DNA from: Polynucleobacter sp. JS-JIR-II-b4
GTDB lineage: Bacteria > Pseudomonadota > Gammaproteobacteria > Burkholderiales > Burkholderiaceae
Assembly (NCBI RefSeq): GCF_018687815.1
Contig: NZ_CP061306.1
Coordinates: 1,178,001 to 1,242,000 of the forward strand
Length of the DNA stretch: 64,000 bases
Direction of reading: 5' to 3'
Numbering within the stretch: the stretch's first letter is position 1; the number at the start of each line of letters is the position of its first letter. Below are positions 24,206 through 32,423 of this stretch, piece after piece. The position numbers and the translations under genes are program-made. The notes below the pieces were generated by a model. The model worked only from the letters and a program-made list of their open reading frames with translations, made no database searches and was not told the origin of the DNA.

Positions 24206-24553
24206 ATGATTTTTGGCCTTGTACAAATCCTTCTCTTTCAAAGCCTGGGTGAACTCGTTTCTAAGTTCCTTTTGCCGACGCTCCCTGGACCGGTCATTGG
24301 ATTGGTTCTCTTGGTGCTGTGGCTGGTTTTGCGCAAAGGGATTAATTCCGACTTAGCCATGGTGGGCGATGGCTTTAGTCAGTACCTCGGACTTCTCTTT
24401 GTTCCAGCCGCTGTTGGCGTGGTGCTTTTCTTACCCCAGCTCAAAGCAAATGCATGGGCCATTATTAGCGCCCTCATTGGTAGCGTCATCCTCACTATTG
24501 CCTCTAGCGCGTTAGTCGCCCGTTTATTGAGCAGGAAAGAATCTCATGAGTGA
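24206..24553 (+). CDS. lrgA: CidA/LrgA family membrane protein
   Basis: 115 aa with four predicted membrane helices. The family core is FQSLGELVSKFLLPTLPGPVI and GLVLLVLWLVLRKGINSDLA, followed by LLFVPAAVGVVLFLP. CidA/LrgA proteins are holin-like and act with a LrgB/CidB partner in cell-wall turnover, overflow-metabolite export or programmed lysis, depending on species. The partner follows at once with an eight-base overlap. Confidence 0.9.
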   Translation: MIFGLVQILLFQSLGELVSKFLLPTLPGPVIGLVLLVLWLVLRKGINSDLAMVGDGFSQYLGLLFVPAAVGVVLFLPQLKANAWAIISALIGSVILTIASSALVARLLSRKESHE

Positions 24554-25274
24554 AAAGCACTCTATCGTCGAGATTTGGGTTTACTTATCGGGTAGCCCGC
24601 TTTTTGCCTTATTTATTACGCTAGCAGCCTATCAAATTGGGCTCAGCATTTATAAAGCCAGTCATCAGAATCCATTGGCCAATCCAGTAGCAATTGCCAT
24701 TTTGATTGTGGCAAGCACGATTCAATTTATTGAAATGCCCTACTCAACCTATTTTGAGGGAGCTCAGTTTATTCACTTTTTATTAGGTTCCGCGACAGTT
24801 TCTTTAGCTATCCCCATCTACAGAGGATTAAATAGCCTTAAAGGGAGATCACTCCCTTTAATTGCTTCGCTATGCACGGGTGGATTGGTATCAATCATTA
24901 GTGCGGTAGGTATTGCTACTGTACTTGGGGCAGACTCCAGCATCACTGGTGCCATGTATCCCAAATCTGTTACCGCACCAATTGCGATGGGTATTGCAGA
25001 ACGTATTGGCGTCTCACCAACTCTAACAGCCATCTTTGCCGTGAGTACCGGAATACTAGGGGCTATTTTGGCACCCTTTGTATTGAACGCATTGGGTATG
25101 AAAGCGTGGTGGCAAAGAGGTTTTGCTATTGGTATTGGCGCTCATGGCATCGGCACATCACGTGCATTTAGCATTCATCCTGAAGCAGGAACATACGCTA
25201 GTCTAGCGATGGGCATGAATGGCGTTGTCAGTGCAGTAGCAATACCCGTGATTTACCACTTATTTAATCGCTAA
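24546..25274 (+). CDS. lrgB: LrgB/CidB family membrane protein
   Basis: 242 aa, highly hydrophobic, the LrgB length. Family features include SPLFALFITLAAYQIG near the start, the conserved GADSSITGAMYPKSVTAPIA segment, and GIGAHGIGTSRAF before the last helices. It is translationally coupled to lrgA. In plants and bacteria, LrgA/B relatives transport glycolate, lactate or pyruvate, which is a reasonable alternative to a lysis role here. Confidence 0.92.
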   Translation: MSEKHSIVEIWVYLSGSPLFALFITLAAYQIGLSIYKASHQNPLANPVAIAILIVASTIQFIEMPYSTYFEGAQFIHFLLGSATVSLAIPIYRGLNSLKGRSLPLIASLCTGGLVSIISAVGIATVLGADSSITGAMYPKSVTAPIAMGIAERIGVSPTLTAIFAVSTGILGAILAPFVLNALGMKAWWQRGFAIGIGAHGIGTSRAFSIHPEAGTYASLAMGMNGVVSAVAIPVIYHLFNR

Positions 25275-25289
25275 TTGAGTCGCCAATAA

Positions 25290-25613
25290 TTAGGCAGCCA
25301 GTAAATCCGGTATTTGTATGTGCTTCACTTTAGGTTTAATAGTCTTTCTAGCTTTCCACAAATCATAAGCAGACTGTTGGGCCAACCAAATACTTGCACT
25401 GCCACCATTTTCAACGCCTAACCATGCCTCAATTCTCAATGCCATCTCAGGCGAAATTCCAGCTTTAGCATTTAATACTCGAGATAAAGCAGCTCTAGTC
25501 ACACCAAGCTGATCAGCTGCGGCTGTAACAGTAATCCCTAGGGCAGGAAGAATATCATCACGCAAGGTGAGTCCTGGATGCGGGGGGTTGTGCATTTTTC
25601 TCATTTTTATCAT
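25290..25613 (-). CDS. higA: HigA family antitoxin
   Basis: 107 aa from the ATG at 25613. ATGs at 25604 and 25595 and a TTG at 25616 are also in frame. The HigA family start MHNPPHPGLTLRDDILPALG is followed by the XRE-type helix-turn-helix, TVTAAADQLGVTRAALSRVL and AGISPEMALRIEAWLG. It neutralises HigB and represses the operon. The ATG shares its first base with the higB stop (TGATG), so the two are coupled. Confidence 0.92.
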   Translation of the reverse strand: MIKMRKMHNPPHPGLTLRDDILPALGITVTAAADQLGVTRAALSRVLNAKAGISPEMALRIEAWLGVENGGSASIWLAQQSAYDLWKARKTIKPKVKHIQIPDLLAA

Positions 25614-25891
25614 CAATGGTAGTCCTGATAATTTACCAACACTACGTCTTCACCTTCAAACCTAAAAGTAATTCTCCAGTTTCCACTAACTGAAATTGAA
25701 AAGTGGCCAACCAGTTTTCCACCTAAGGAATGTAATCGCCAGCCAGGAATATTCACATCCTCCCAATTACGGGCCTCATTCAATCTGGATAATTGTCTTG
25801 AAAGACGAGGAGCATGAGAACTTTGAATGCCAGCACGGCTTCCAGTTTCAAAAAATAACTGCAATCCTTTATGCCTAAACGATTTAATCAT
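25613..25891 (-). CDS. higB: HigB family ribosome-dependent mRNase toxin
   Basis: 92 aa from the ATG at 25891 (MIKSFRHKGLQLFFETG). The frame is open nine codons further upstream, but that would lie inside the operator. The RelE-fold motifs of HigB are present: SRQLSRLNEARNWEDVNIPG, WRLHSLGG, HFSISVSGNWRITFRFEG and the C-terminal LVNYQDYH. HigB cuts mRNA on the ribosome. Toxin-first order with an HTH antitoxin second is the higBA layout. Confidence 0.93.
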   Translation of the reverse strand: MIKSFRHKGLQLFFETGSRAGIQSSHAPRLSRQLSRLNEARNWEDVNIPGWRLHSLGGKLVGHFSISVSGNWRITFRFEGEDVVLVNYQDYH

Positions 25892-25895
25892 ACCA

Positions 25896-25920
25896 TATTG
25901 TATAGCGTAGCTATACAATA
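25896..25920 (-). promoter_or_regulatory. higBA operator (perfect inverted repeat)
   Basis: TATTGTATAGC (25896-25906) and GCTATACAATA (25910-25920) are exact 11-base arms around GTA. The repeat ends four bases before the higB ATG and overlaps the likely -10 region, so HigA binding would block transcription and possibly initiation. The form fits the palindromes reported for HigA-type antitoxins. Confidence 0.7.
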
Positions 25921-25954
25921 ATTCAAGCCAATTAAAAGCCTAATATTTACGCGG

Positions 25955-27304
25955 TTAATTAACCTTCATCGCCTCATCAATAGCATCACCTAAAACGCTA
26001 CACAGAAATTCCACTTCTTCAGGCTTGGATATAAATGGGGGGCCTACGGCAATAGCGTCACCAGCCACCCTTACTAATGCACCTCTTTCGATACAGGCCT
26101 CGAGCACCTTCATTGAGCGCAAACCTGGCTTTCCTGGCACAGGATCAAGCTCAATAGCGCCAGATAAACCAAAGTTACGAATATCCAAAATGCCAGACTT
26201 ACCCTTTAGGGCATGAAGTCCATTTTCTAAAACAGGTTCTAGTGCTCGAGCCCGATTGACCAAATCATCAGACTCAAAAATATCAAGCACTGCATGGCCT
26301 GCAGCCGCAGGTATCGGATGACCTGAGTAGGTATAGCCATGGAAAAATTCAATCACTTGCTCTTGCCCACCATTCGAAATAATATTGTCGTAAATATCTC
26401 CACGCACAATCACGCCACCCATTGGAATCACGCCATTCGTAATCCCTTTTGCAAACGTAATCATGTCGGGTGTTACACCAAAACGATCGGCACCGAAGTT
26501 TGCGCCTAAGCGACCAAAGCCGGTAATCACCTCATCAAAGATCAGCAAAATACCGTGCTTAGTACAGATCTCACGAATCTTTTGTAAATAGCCATCGGGT
26601 GGAACTATGACTCCGGTCGATCCCTGCACAGGCTCCATGATGACAGCGGCAATCGTATTGGCATCATGAAGAGCAACAATCTTTTCTAACTCTTCTGCCA
26701 AATGCGCCCCCCACTTTGGTTGCCCTTTTGAGAAAGCCATCTGTGAGAGATTTAATGTATGAGGCAAATGATCCACACCGGGCATCATCATGCTGGCAAA
26801 CATTTTGCGATTGGCGACCATACCACCCACCGATATTCCAGCGATACCAACGCCGTGATAAGCGCGATCTCGTCCAATTAGTCGAATACGGGATGCATTG
26901 CCCATTACTCGGTGGTAACCAATGGCGATCTTCAATGCAGTATCAACCGCCTCAGAACCAGAGTTGGTAAAAAATACCTTATCCAATCCCTCCGGCGCCA
27001 TCTTCGCAATTCGACTAGCCAAGCTAAAAGTTGTCTCACTGGCCATCTGAAATGCAGGGCAATAATCCATCGTTTCAAACTGCTTTTGAATCGCTGCACC
27101 AATACGTGGATCAGCATGCCCCAATGGAGAGCACCACAGCCCAGATAAACCATCAAATAGCTTACGACCCTGATCATCAAAGTAGTAAGCTCCCTTTGCT
27201 GACTGCATGATCTTCGGATGGTGCTGAAAGTAGCGGTTAGGTGTGAATGGCAGCCAATAAGCTGACATATCAATTCCGCCGCTTGTTTTGTTCATTGTTG
27301 TCAT
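25955..27304 (-). CDS. class III pyridoxal-phosphate aminotransferase (omega-amino acid:pyruvate type)
   Basis: 449 aa. The class III pattern is complete: FTNSGSEAVDTALKIAIGYH near the cofactor phosphate, YHGVGIAGISVGGM, LIFDEVITGFGRLGANFGAD (Asp that contacts the ring nitrogen) and MITFAKGITNGVIPMGGVIV with the PLP lysine. It most resembles beta-alanine/omega-amino acid:pyruvate aminotransferases. It would turn an omega-amine into a semialdehyde. The divergent Bug-type binding protein and the gamma-glutamyltransferase-like gene may share a catabolic theme, but this is inference. Confidence 0.9.
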   Translation of the reverse strand: MTTMNKTSGGIDMSAYWLPFTPNRYFQHHPKIMQSAKGAYYFDDQGRKLFDGLSGLWCSPLGHADPRIGAAIQKQFETMDYCPAFQMASETTFSLASRIAKMAPEGLDKVFFTNSGSEAVDTALKIAIGYHRVMGNASRIRLIGRDRAYHGVGIAGISVGGMVANRKMFASMMMPGVDHLPHTLNLSQMAFSKGQPKWGAHLAEELEKIVALHDANTIAAVIMEPVQGSTGVIVPPDGYLQKIREICTKHGILLIFDEVITGFGRLGANFGADRFGVTPDMITFAKGITNGVIPMGGVIVRGDIYDNIISNGGQEQVIEFFHGYTYSGHPIPAAAGHAVLDIFESDDLVNRARALEPVLENGLHALKGKSGILDIRNFGLSGAIELDPVPGKPGLRSMKVLEACIERGALVRVAGDAIAVGPPFISKPEEVEFLCSVLGDAIDEAMKVN

Positions 27305-27384
27305 GCGTCTCTCTATTTGATCTTTTTAAAACTAGATTCTGAATTTCCAATACTATATTACTCATCTCACTATCGGATCATTAA

Positions 27385-28365
27385 ATGCACTATTTCAAAT
27401 CTCTCATCCTTGGCTCATTAGGACTGTTGACTTTAAGTAACTTGGCTCTTGCCGCCTCCGATACAGATTGGCCTAAAAAACCGATTGTTGCGATTGTGTC
27501 CTTTCCTGCAGGCGGATCTACTGATATTTTTGCGCGTAGTGTGACCGCGCCTTTAGCTGAAGCATTGGGTCAATCCATCGTTGTCGAAAATAAACCTGGC
27601 GCTGGTGGAATGATTGGCTTACAAGCCGCTGCTAAAGCCGCCCCTGATGGCTACACCATCAACATTAGTGCGCTGACAAATCAATCGATTTCTTCAGCCC
27701 TATTTAAAAATCCTCCGGCTGACTTACAGAAAGATTTTGTTCCAGTTGCATTAATTGGAACAATTCCGCATTTAATTGTGGTGAACCCAAGTGTTCCAGC
27801 AAAAAATCTTCCTGAACTCATTGCATTCATCAAGTCTAAAAAGGGTGACTTTAATTACGCATCCCAAGGTAATGGCAGCCTCTCCCACTTGGAATCCACT
27901 TTGTTTATGCAGCGTATTGGAGCAACGGGAACGCATATCCCTTATAAGGGCAGCAGCTTTGCTTTGCCTGATTTGATTGCAGGCAATACTCTCATGATGT
28001 TTGATAGCGTGACCGCTTCATTGCCCCATATTCAGAGTGGCAAGCTACGTCCGATTGCTATCGCCGCAGCAGAACGCTCTCCTTTAATGCCCAATGTTCC
28101 CACTCTCGGACAAGATGGCATGAAGCAGTTTGATGTAGAAAACTTTTATGCGGTTTACGTTCCTAAAGGAACTTCTCCAGTAATCATTTCAAAATTAGAA
28201 AAAGAAATTCGTAAGATTCTCACGAATCCCGATTTCAAAGCACGTATGGCAGCCCAAGGTATTCACCCTCAGTTTGCAAACTCTGAAAAGTTATCTGAAA
28301 TTACTGCAAGCGAAGCTAGTAAATGGGAGAAGGTAGTAAAGTCAGCGAATGTTAAAGTTGATTAA
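27385..28365 (+). CDS. Bug/TctC-type tripartite tricarboxylate transporter binding protein
   Basis: 326 aa with a Sec signal peptide ending near ALAAS (residue 24). The mature domain has the Bug family marks: IVSFPAGGSTDIFARSV, IVVENKPGAGGMIGLQAA, KAAPDGYTI and FNYASQGNGSLSHLESTLF. Such proteins are very numerous in Burkholderiales and bind carboxylates or related small molecules. No TctA/TctB membrane subunits are nearby, which is common for these orphans. It is followed 22 bases later by the gamma-glutamyltransferase-like gene, probably in one transcript. Confidence 0.93.
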   Translation: MHYFKSLILGSLGLLTLSNLALAASDTDWPKKPIVAIVSFPAGGSTDIFARSVTAPLAEALGQSIVVENKPGAGGMIGLQAAAKAAPDGYTINISALTNQSISSALFKNPPADLQKDFVPVALIGTIPHLIVVNPSVPAKNLPELIAFIKSKKGDFNYASQGNGSLSHLESTLFMQRIGATGTHIPYKGSSFALPDLIAGNTLMMFDSVTASLPHIQSGKLRPIAIAAAERSPLMPNVPTLGQDGMKQFDVENFYAVYVPKGTSPVIISKLEKEIRKILTNPDFKARMAAQGIHPQFANSEKLSEITASEASKWEKVVKSANVKVD

Positions 28366-28387
28366 GTCGTTAAATAGATAAGTCCTT

Positions 28388-29974
28388 ATGTTGATATCCC
28401 CTCCTTTTGGTAGTCGCGCCCCTGTTCTGGCTAAAAATACGGTTGCGAGTTCTCAACCACTGGCCACTCAGGCAGGCATTGAAGCTCTACAGAGTGGCGG
28501 CAACGCAGTAGATGCAGCACTTGCAACTGCAATCACGCTCACCGTTGTTGAACCTACGATGAATGGCATAGGTGGAGATGGCTTTGCAATTCTTTGGGAT
28601 GGTAAGAAGATACATGGCTTAAATGCTTCTGGTCGCGCTCCTTCAGCTTGGAAGCCAGAGTATTTTGCCGGCAAAGAAGGTATGGATTTAATTGGTTGGA
28701 ATACAGTCACTGTCCCTGGCATGGTTGCCGGCTGGATCGAACTTTCCAGAAAATTTGGCAAGCTGCCCTTTGCGCAATTGTTTAAACGAGCTATCGACTA
28801 TGCGGAAAATGGTTTTCCGGTTTCACCTGTTATCGCTCGTCAATGGCGTGAAGCCATTCCAATCCTGAAGAACCAACCTGGTTTTGTAGAGTCATTTTTA
28901 ATTGATGGCAAGGCACCTCAAGCGGGACAAATCTGGAAATATCCTGCGCAAGCTAAGACTCTAAGAGAAATTGCTGCCACGGAAGGCGATTCTTTTTATA
29001 AAGGTCCACTTGCACAGAGTATGGTGGACTTTGCTCGGGCTACTGGTGGTTGTTTCACCATGCAAGACTTTGCTGATAACCAGCCAGAATGGGTTGAGCC
29101 TTTAGCCTTCGATTATGGTGATTACACTCTCCATGAAATTCCGCCAAATGGATCTGGTATTGCCGCTCAAATTGCCTTAGGTATTTTGCAGGCAGCCAAT
29201 GTGAAGCAATACCCCGCTAACTCAGCGCAACGTATTCATTTACAAATTGAAGCTATGCGGATGGCGTTTGCTGATGTTTATGCCTACGTTTCCGATGCAC
29301 GCTCTATGCAAATGCCAGTGAGCTCTCTTTTAAATAGAGATTACTTGGCCAGTCGCGCAGCCATGATTGATCACAACAAGGCTGGTAGCTATGGTCCAGG
29401 AGATCCACATTCAGGCGGCACTGTTTACTTATGCGCCGCCGATGAATCCGGCATGATGATTTCTTATATTCAATCTAACTTCAAAGGCTTTGGTTCTGGT
29501 GTAGTCGCCCCAGGCGGCATTGCTTTTCATAATCGTGGCATGAGCTTTAGATTAGAAGCTGGGCACCCCAATCAAGTTGCTCCGGGTAAGCGCCCTTTCC
29601 ACACCATTCTTCCCGCCTTCCTCACCAAGGATGGCAAACCTACTATGGCATTTGGTGTGATGGGCGGCAATATGCAGCCGCAGGGTCATATTCAATTCGT
29701 GATGCGCTTTGTGGATGAATACCTCAATCCACAAGCCTGTTCTGATGCGCCCCGTTGGCGTATCGATGATGTAGGCAAACTCACTGTGGAAGCGGCGATG
29801 CCCCAGGGTGTGGTTGATGGATTGAAAGCAATCGGACATGAGGTTGCCGTACAACCAGCAAACAGCTTGGACTTTGGCAGTGCGCAAGCAATTGCCACGC
29901 TCTCAGAAGATGCCGATTCTGCTTATATTGCTGGCAGCGATCACCGTAGAGATGGATTAGCGGCCGGGTTTTAA
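28388..29974 (+). CDS. gamma-glutamyltransferase family Ntn hydrolase
   Basis: 528 aa of the GGT/cephalosporin acylase fold. The N-terminal half has ALQSGGNAVDAALATAITL and NGIGGDGFAILWDG. The expected self-processing site is DPHSGGTVYLCAADESG, where Thr345 would become the new N-terminus. The small-subunit segment FGSGVVAPGGIAFHNRGMSF and a late MGGNMQPQGHIQ are also typical. There is no signal peptide, unlike classic periplasmic GGT, so it probably acts in the cytoplasm on a gamma-glutamyl or acyl amide. The Bug protein upstream may supply the substrate. It converges with the helicase gene with a four-base overlap. Confidence 0.9.
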   Translation: MLISPPFGSRAPVLAKNTVASSQPLATQAGIEALQSGGNAVDAALATAITLTVVEPTMNGIGGDGFAILWDGKKIHGLNASGRAPSAWKPEYFAGKEGMDLIGWNTVTVPGMVAGWIELSRKFGKLPFAQLFKRAIDYAENGFPVSPVIARQWREAIPILKNQPGFVESFLIDGKAPQAGQIWKYPAQAKTLREIAATEGDSFYKGPLAQSMVDFARATGGCFTMQDFADNQPEWVEPLAFDYGDYTLHEIPPNGSGIAAQIALGILQAANVKQYPANSAQRIHLQIEAMRMAFADVYAYVSDARSMQMPVSSLLNRDYLASRAAMIDHNKAGSYGPGDPHSGGTVYLCAADESGMMISYIQSNFKGFGSGVVAPGGIAFHNRGMSFRLEAGHPNQVAPGKRPFHTILPAFLTKDGKPTMAFGVMGGNMQPQGHIQFVMRFVDEYLNPQACSDAPRWRIDDVGKLTVEAAMPQGVVDGLKAIGHEVAVQPANSLDFGSAQAIATLSEDADSAYIAGSDHRRDGLAAGF

Positions 29975-31305
29975 TTATTTGAATTGGGCAAGCAATTCAG
30001 ATAGAAACGCTTGATCTCTTGATCGCAGCTCACATCTCTGGGCTCAATCGGCCTCTGTAGAGAAATGCCTTCAATTGTTTTACAACGGCTTAGGGCAACA
30101 TAAACCTGTCCCGAGGCAAATGCACCTGACGATAGGTCAACCTTAACTTTATCGAGGGTTTTGCCCTGGCTCTTATGAATCGTTACGGCCCAAGCCAGCA
30201 TGAGCGGTATCTGAACATAAGTGCCGATGATGCTTGGGGAGATCTTTCCTGACATCATGTCGTGATCATAGCGATAAGATTCCCACTGATGGCCTGTGAC
30301 TTCAACAGTATTTGAATACGGCCCGTTTTGCACCATCACCTTCACCTTATCTGGCAGTAACTCACGCACTACGCCAATAGTGCCATTGACCCAGCGCTTA
30401 GGAAATCCTGGATCCGTTGCAGTAAACATCACTTTGGCACCCACCTTAAGCACTAAATTATTGGGTGATGGCAAGTTGCGCTCATCAATATTAAATTTTC
30501 CAGTAGATGTACCTGCGTAGACTTTGCCCTCAACGGTAATTGCGCGCAAGCCAGCGCCATTAATTTGATCTGCTCGTGCATTTGTAGTGGTAAGGGTAAT
30601 GGTCTGCTCATCCATCTCAGCATCTTTGCGATAGCACTGTGCATTAAGAGTATCGAGAACTTCATCAACATCATGGTTAATGCGAATGCGATTTAATAAG
30701 CCTGCGAAGTACTCATCCTTTTGACGGAAGATCTTAGAGAGCTCAACCATTGTGACGTCTTTGCGATGTAAGGCCATGGCACAAAAGAAATAAGGCCCCT
30801 CGTAACCACGCTCCGATAGGACTTGCATATCAGATCCAGAAACTACTGGTGGTAGCTGAAATAAATCTCCTACAAACATTACCTGAATGCCACCAAAGGG
30901 TTTACCTTTTTGCGGACCGTTCTCGCGCAGAAATAAATCCATTGCATCTATGAGATCTGCACGCACCATCGAGATCTCATCAATGATGAGTAATCGGATA
31001 TCTTTATAAAGACGTTTATCGCGCAGCGGCTTGATATCTTCCTCAGGAAAAATGAGCCGCGGAGGTAATCTAAAGAAAGAATGAATTGTCACCCCTTTAA
31101 CCTGGAGCGCGGCAACTCCTGTTGGGGCGACTACTACGACGTTACCGGGTATGGTTTCTCGTAAGAAGCCGATTAGAGTCGTTTTGCCGGTGCCAGCTTT
31201 ACCGCTAACGAAGATGTAAGGATCGTGACGCTCAATAGCCTCAATTACCGCTTGGTAATCAGGGGTGATTTCAATTTCAGAAGAATCTACTGCGGAATTA
31301 GTCAT
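29971..31305 (-). CDS. Pif1/RecD2-like superfamily 1 helicase
   Basis: 444 aa. Walker A is VSGKAGTGKTTLIGFL, Walker B RLLIIDEISMVRADLIDAMD, motif III-like MFVGDLFQLPPVV, then HKSQGKTLDKVKVDLSSGAF and GQVYVALSRCKTIEGISL at the C-terminus (motifs V and VI). These identify a small Pif1-type DNA helicase (COG0507 group), which unwinds 5' to 3' and often handles G-quadruplexes or stalled forks. It begins three bases after the FGE-like gene ends, so the two are likely coupled. The reason for that pairing is not known. Confidence 0.88.
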   Translation of the reverse strand: MTNSAVDSSEIEITPDYQAVIEAIERHDPYIFVSGKAGTGKTTLIGFLRETIPGNVVVVAPTGVAALQVKGVTIHSFFRLPPRLIFPEEDIKPLRDKRLYKDIRLLIIDEISMVRADLIDAMDLFLRENGPQKGKPFGGIQVMFVGDLFQLPPVVSGSDMQVLSERGYEGPYFFCAMALHRKDVTMVELSKIFRQKDEYFAGLLNRIRINHDVDEVLDTLNAQCYRKDAEMDEQTITLTTTNARADQINGAGLRAITVEGKVYAGTSTGKFNIDERNLPSPNNLVLKVGAKVMFTATDPGFPKRWVNGTIGVVRELLPDKVKVMVQNGPYSNTVEVTGHQWESYRYDHDMMSGKISPSIIGTYVQIPLMLAWAVTIHKSQGKTLDKVKVDLSSGAFASGQVYVALSRCKTIEGISLQRPIEPRDVSCDQEIKRFYLNCLPNSNN

Positions 31306-31308
31306 TCC

Positions 31309-32118
31309 CTATTGTTTCACGGCATCGGCTACACAACGAAATCCGATATAAACCACGGCAATATCACTAGGCTTGGATTCCACATCGCCTTCCTGCTGTC
31401 TATCGGGACCATACCACCATGATGCTCCACGATTAATGTAGCCGCCATTACGCTCTGTAGCAGTCCACTCCCAAACGTTACCACCCATGTCATACATGCC
31501 ATTAACGCCAGGTTTAGTTGAGCCAGTGATTACGTGCCCAGTACCTCGGTTCAGAGTGCCGGCCGGTGCAAGGCCTTTGTAGTCACCACAACCACTTAGA
31601 CAATGAGATGCCGCAGGAGTGCTGCCACCTGGGTATGGGTAACGCTGACCCTTGATATATCCAGTCGGCGGATTGCCTCTTTGCTCCAAGAATGCGGCGC
31701 TCGTCCATTCTGTATCTGTTGGCAAACGTTTACCGTAATAGCGACAAATAGATTCAGCCTCTTTATGGTTTAGATGAACTGCAGGCTCAGCATTTTTTGC
31801 TAGTACACCGTATGGCGCCTTCCAAGTCCACCCTGGCTTTTGAACAAAGCCGGACTCATAAGACAATCCGCCCCCCATCTTTTCAGCAGCACTTACAAAC
31901 TCCGTAGATGACGCATACATCTTCACATCAGCAATATTCATCTCGGTTTGATCCCAAATCAAATTTCCAATCTGTACCGTAGGAATAGTTGAAATAGAAG
32001 CGCCTTGACTTAGGGTAGATCTGAGCATGAAATACGATGCCACAAAACTAAGCAAGACACCAAAGATAATTGGAAAGACATCAAATTTTTTCATATGCAG
32101 TAAAGATTTTTTAAGCAC
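31309..32118 (-). CDS. membrane-anchored FGE-sulfatase-fold (SUMF1-like) protein
   Basis: 269 aa. One membrane helix lies at about residues 15-33, followed by a formylglycine-generating-enzyme fold: SICRYYGKRLPTDTEWTSAA, NGMYDMGGNVWEWTATE, GYINRGASWWYG and YIGFRCVAD. Real FGE enzymes need a cysteine pair in the segment between the RGASW-type and GFRC-type motifs. That pair is missing here (RGASWWYGPDRQQEG), so sulfatase activation is unlikely. The fold is widely reused for ligand binding or other oxidations. The start codon TTG is possible at 32118; an ATG lies at residue 10. It is coupled to the downstream helicase. Confidence 0.8.
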   Translation of the reverse strand: MLKKSLLHMKKFDVFPIIFGVLLSFVASYFMLRSTLSQGASISTIPTVQIGNLIWDQTEMNIADVKMYASSTEFVSAAEKMGGGLSYESGFVQKPGWTWKAPYGVLAKNAEPAVHLNHKEAESICRYYGKRLPTDTEWTSAAFLEQRGNPPTGYIKGQRYPYPGGSTPAASHCLSGCGDYKGLAPAGTLNRGTGHVITGSTKPGVNGMYDMGGNVWEWTATERNGGYINRGASWWYGPDRQQEGDVESKPSDIAVVYIGFRCVADAVKQ

Positions 32119-32240
32119 ACAATAATGCGAAAACTATACTTAGGTCAGATTTTGATAATGGCACTAAATTATCAAAAGTTTTGCTGTCAGGGGCAAAAGG
32201 ATGATCCATAAAAGTCGCGATTGGTAAGCAGGATTGAAAA

Positions 32241-32271
32241 GTAAATAGCCCCTATTTCAGGGGCTATTTAC
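32241..32271 (-). terminator. strong hairpin terminator after tRNA-His
   Basis: GTAAATAGCCCCT and AGGGGCTATTTAC are exact 13-base arms around a five-base loop. On the minus strand the hairpin lies 10 bases past the tRNA-His 3' end and is followed by TTTTCAATC. It may also protect against read-through from dusA. Confidence 0.75.
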
Positions 32272-32281
32272 TCGAATACTA

Positions 32282-32358
32282 TGGGGCGAACGACGGGGCT
32301 CGAACCCGCGACAACCAGAATCACAATCTGGGACTCTACCAACTGAGCTACGTCCGCC
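32282..32358 (-). tRNA. tRNA-His (anticodon GUG)
   Basis: 77 bases including the extra G at position -1 that pairs with C73, the identity mark of tRNA-His. The acceptor stem GCGGACG pairs with CGUUCGC, the D arm contains AGCTCAGTTGGTAGAG and the anticodon loop reads TTGTGAT. The TΨC arm is GGTTCGAGCC and CCA is encoded. It has a near-ideal promoter at 32373-32402. Confidence 0.96.
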
Positions 32359-32372
32359 ACTGAAGAGTCCAA

Positions 32373-32402
32373 ATTATAGCTTTTCAGCTAAAAACCTGTC
32401 AA
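32373..32402 (-). promoter_or_regulatory. consensus sigma70 promoter of tRNA-His
   Basis: Perfect TTGACA (32397-32402) and perfect TATAAT (32373-32378) with 18-base spacing on the minus strand. The start point would fall about eight bases before the tRNA. It is the best-matching promoter in the window. Confidence 0.85.
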
Positions 32403-32423
32403 AAACACAGTATTTCCAGGTTC

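Noticed and set aside
31309-32118. True formylglycine-generating enzyme
   Set aside because: The fold motifs are present but the cysteine pair needed for sulfatase activation is missing, and no sulfatase gene is nearby.
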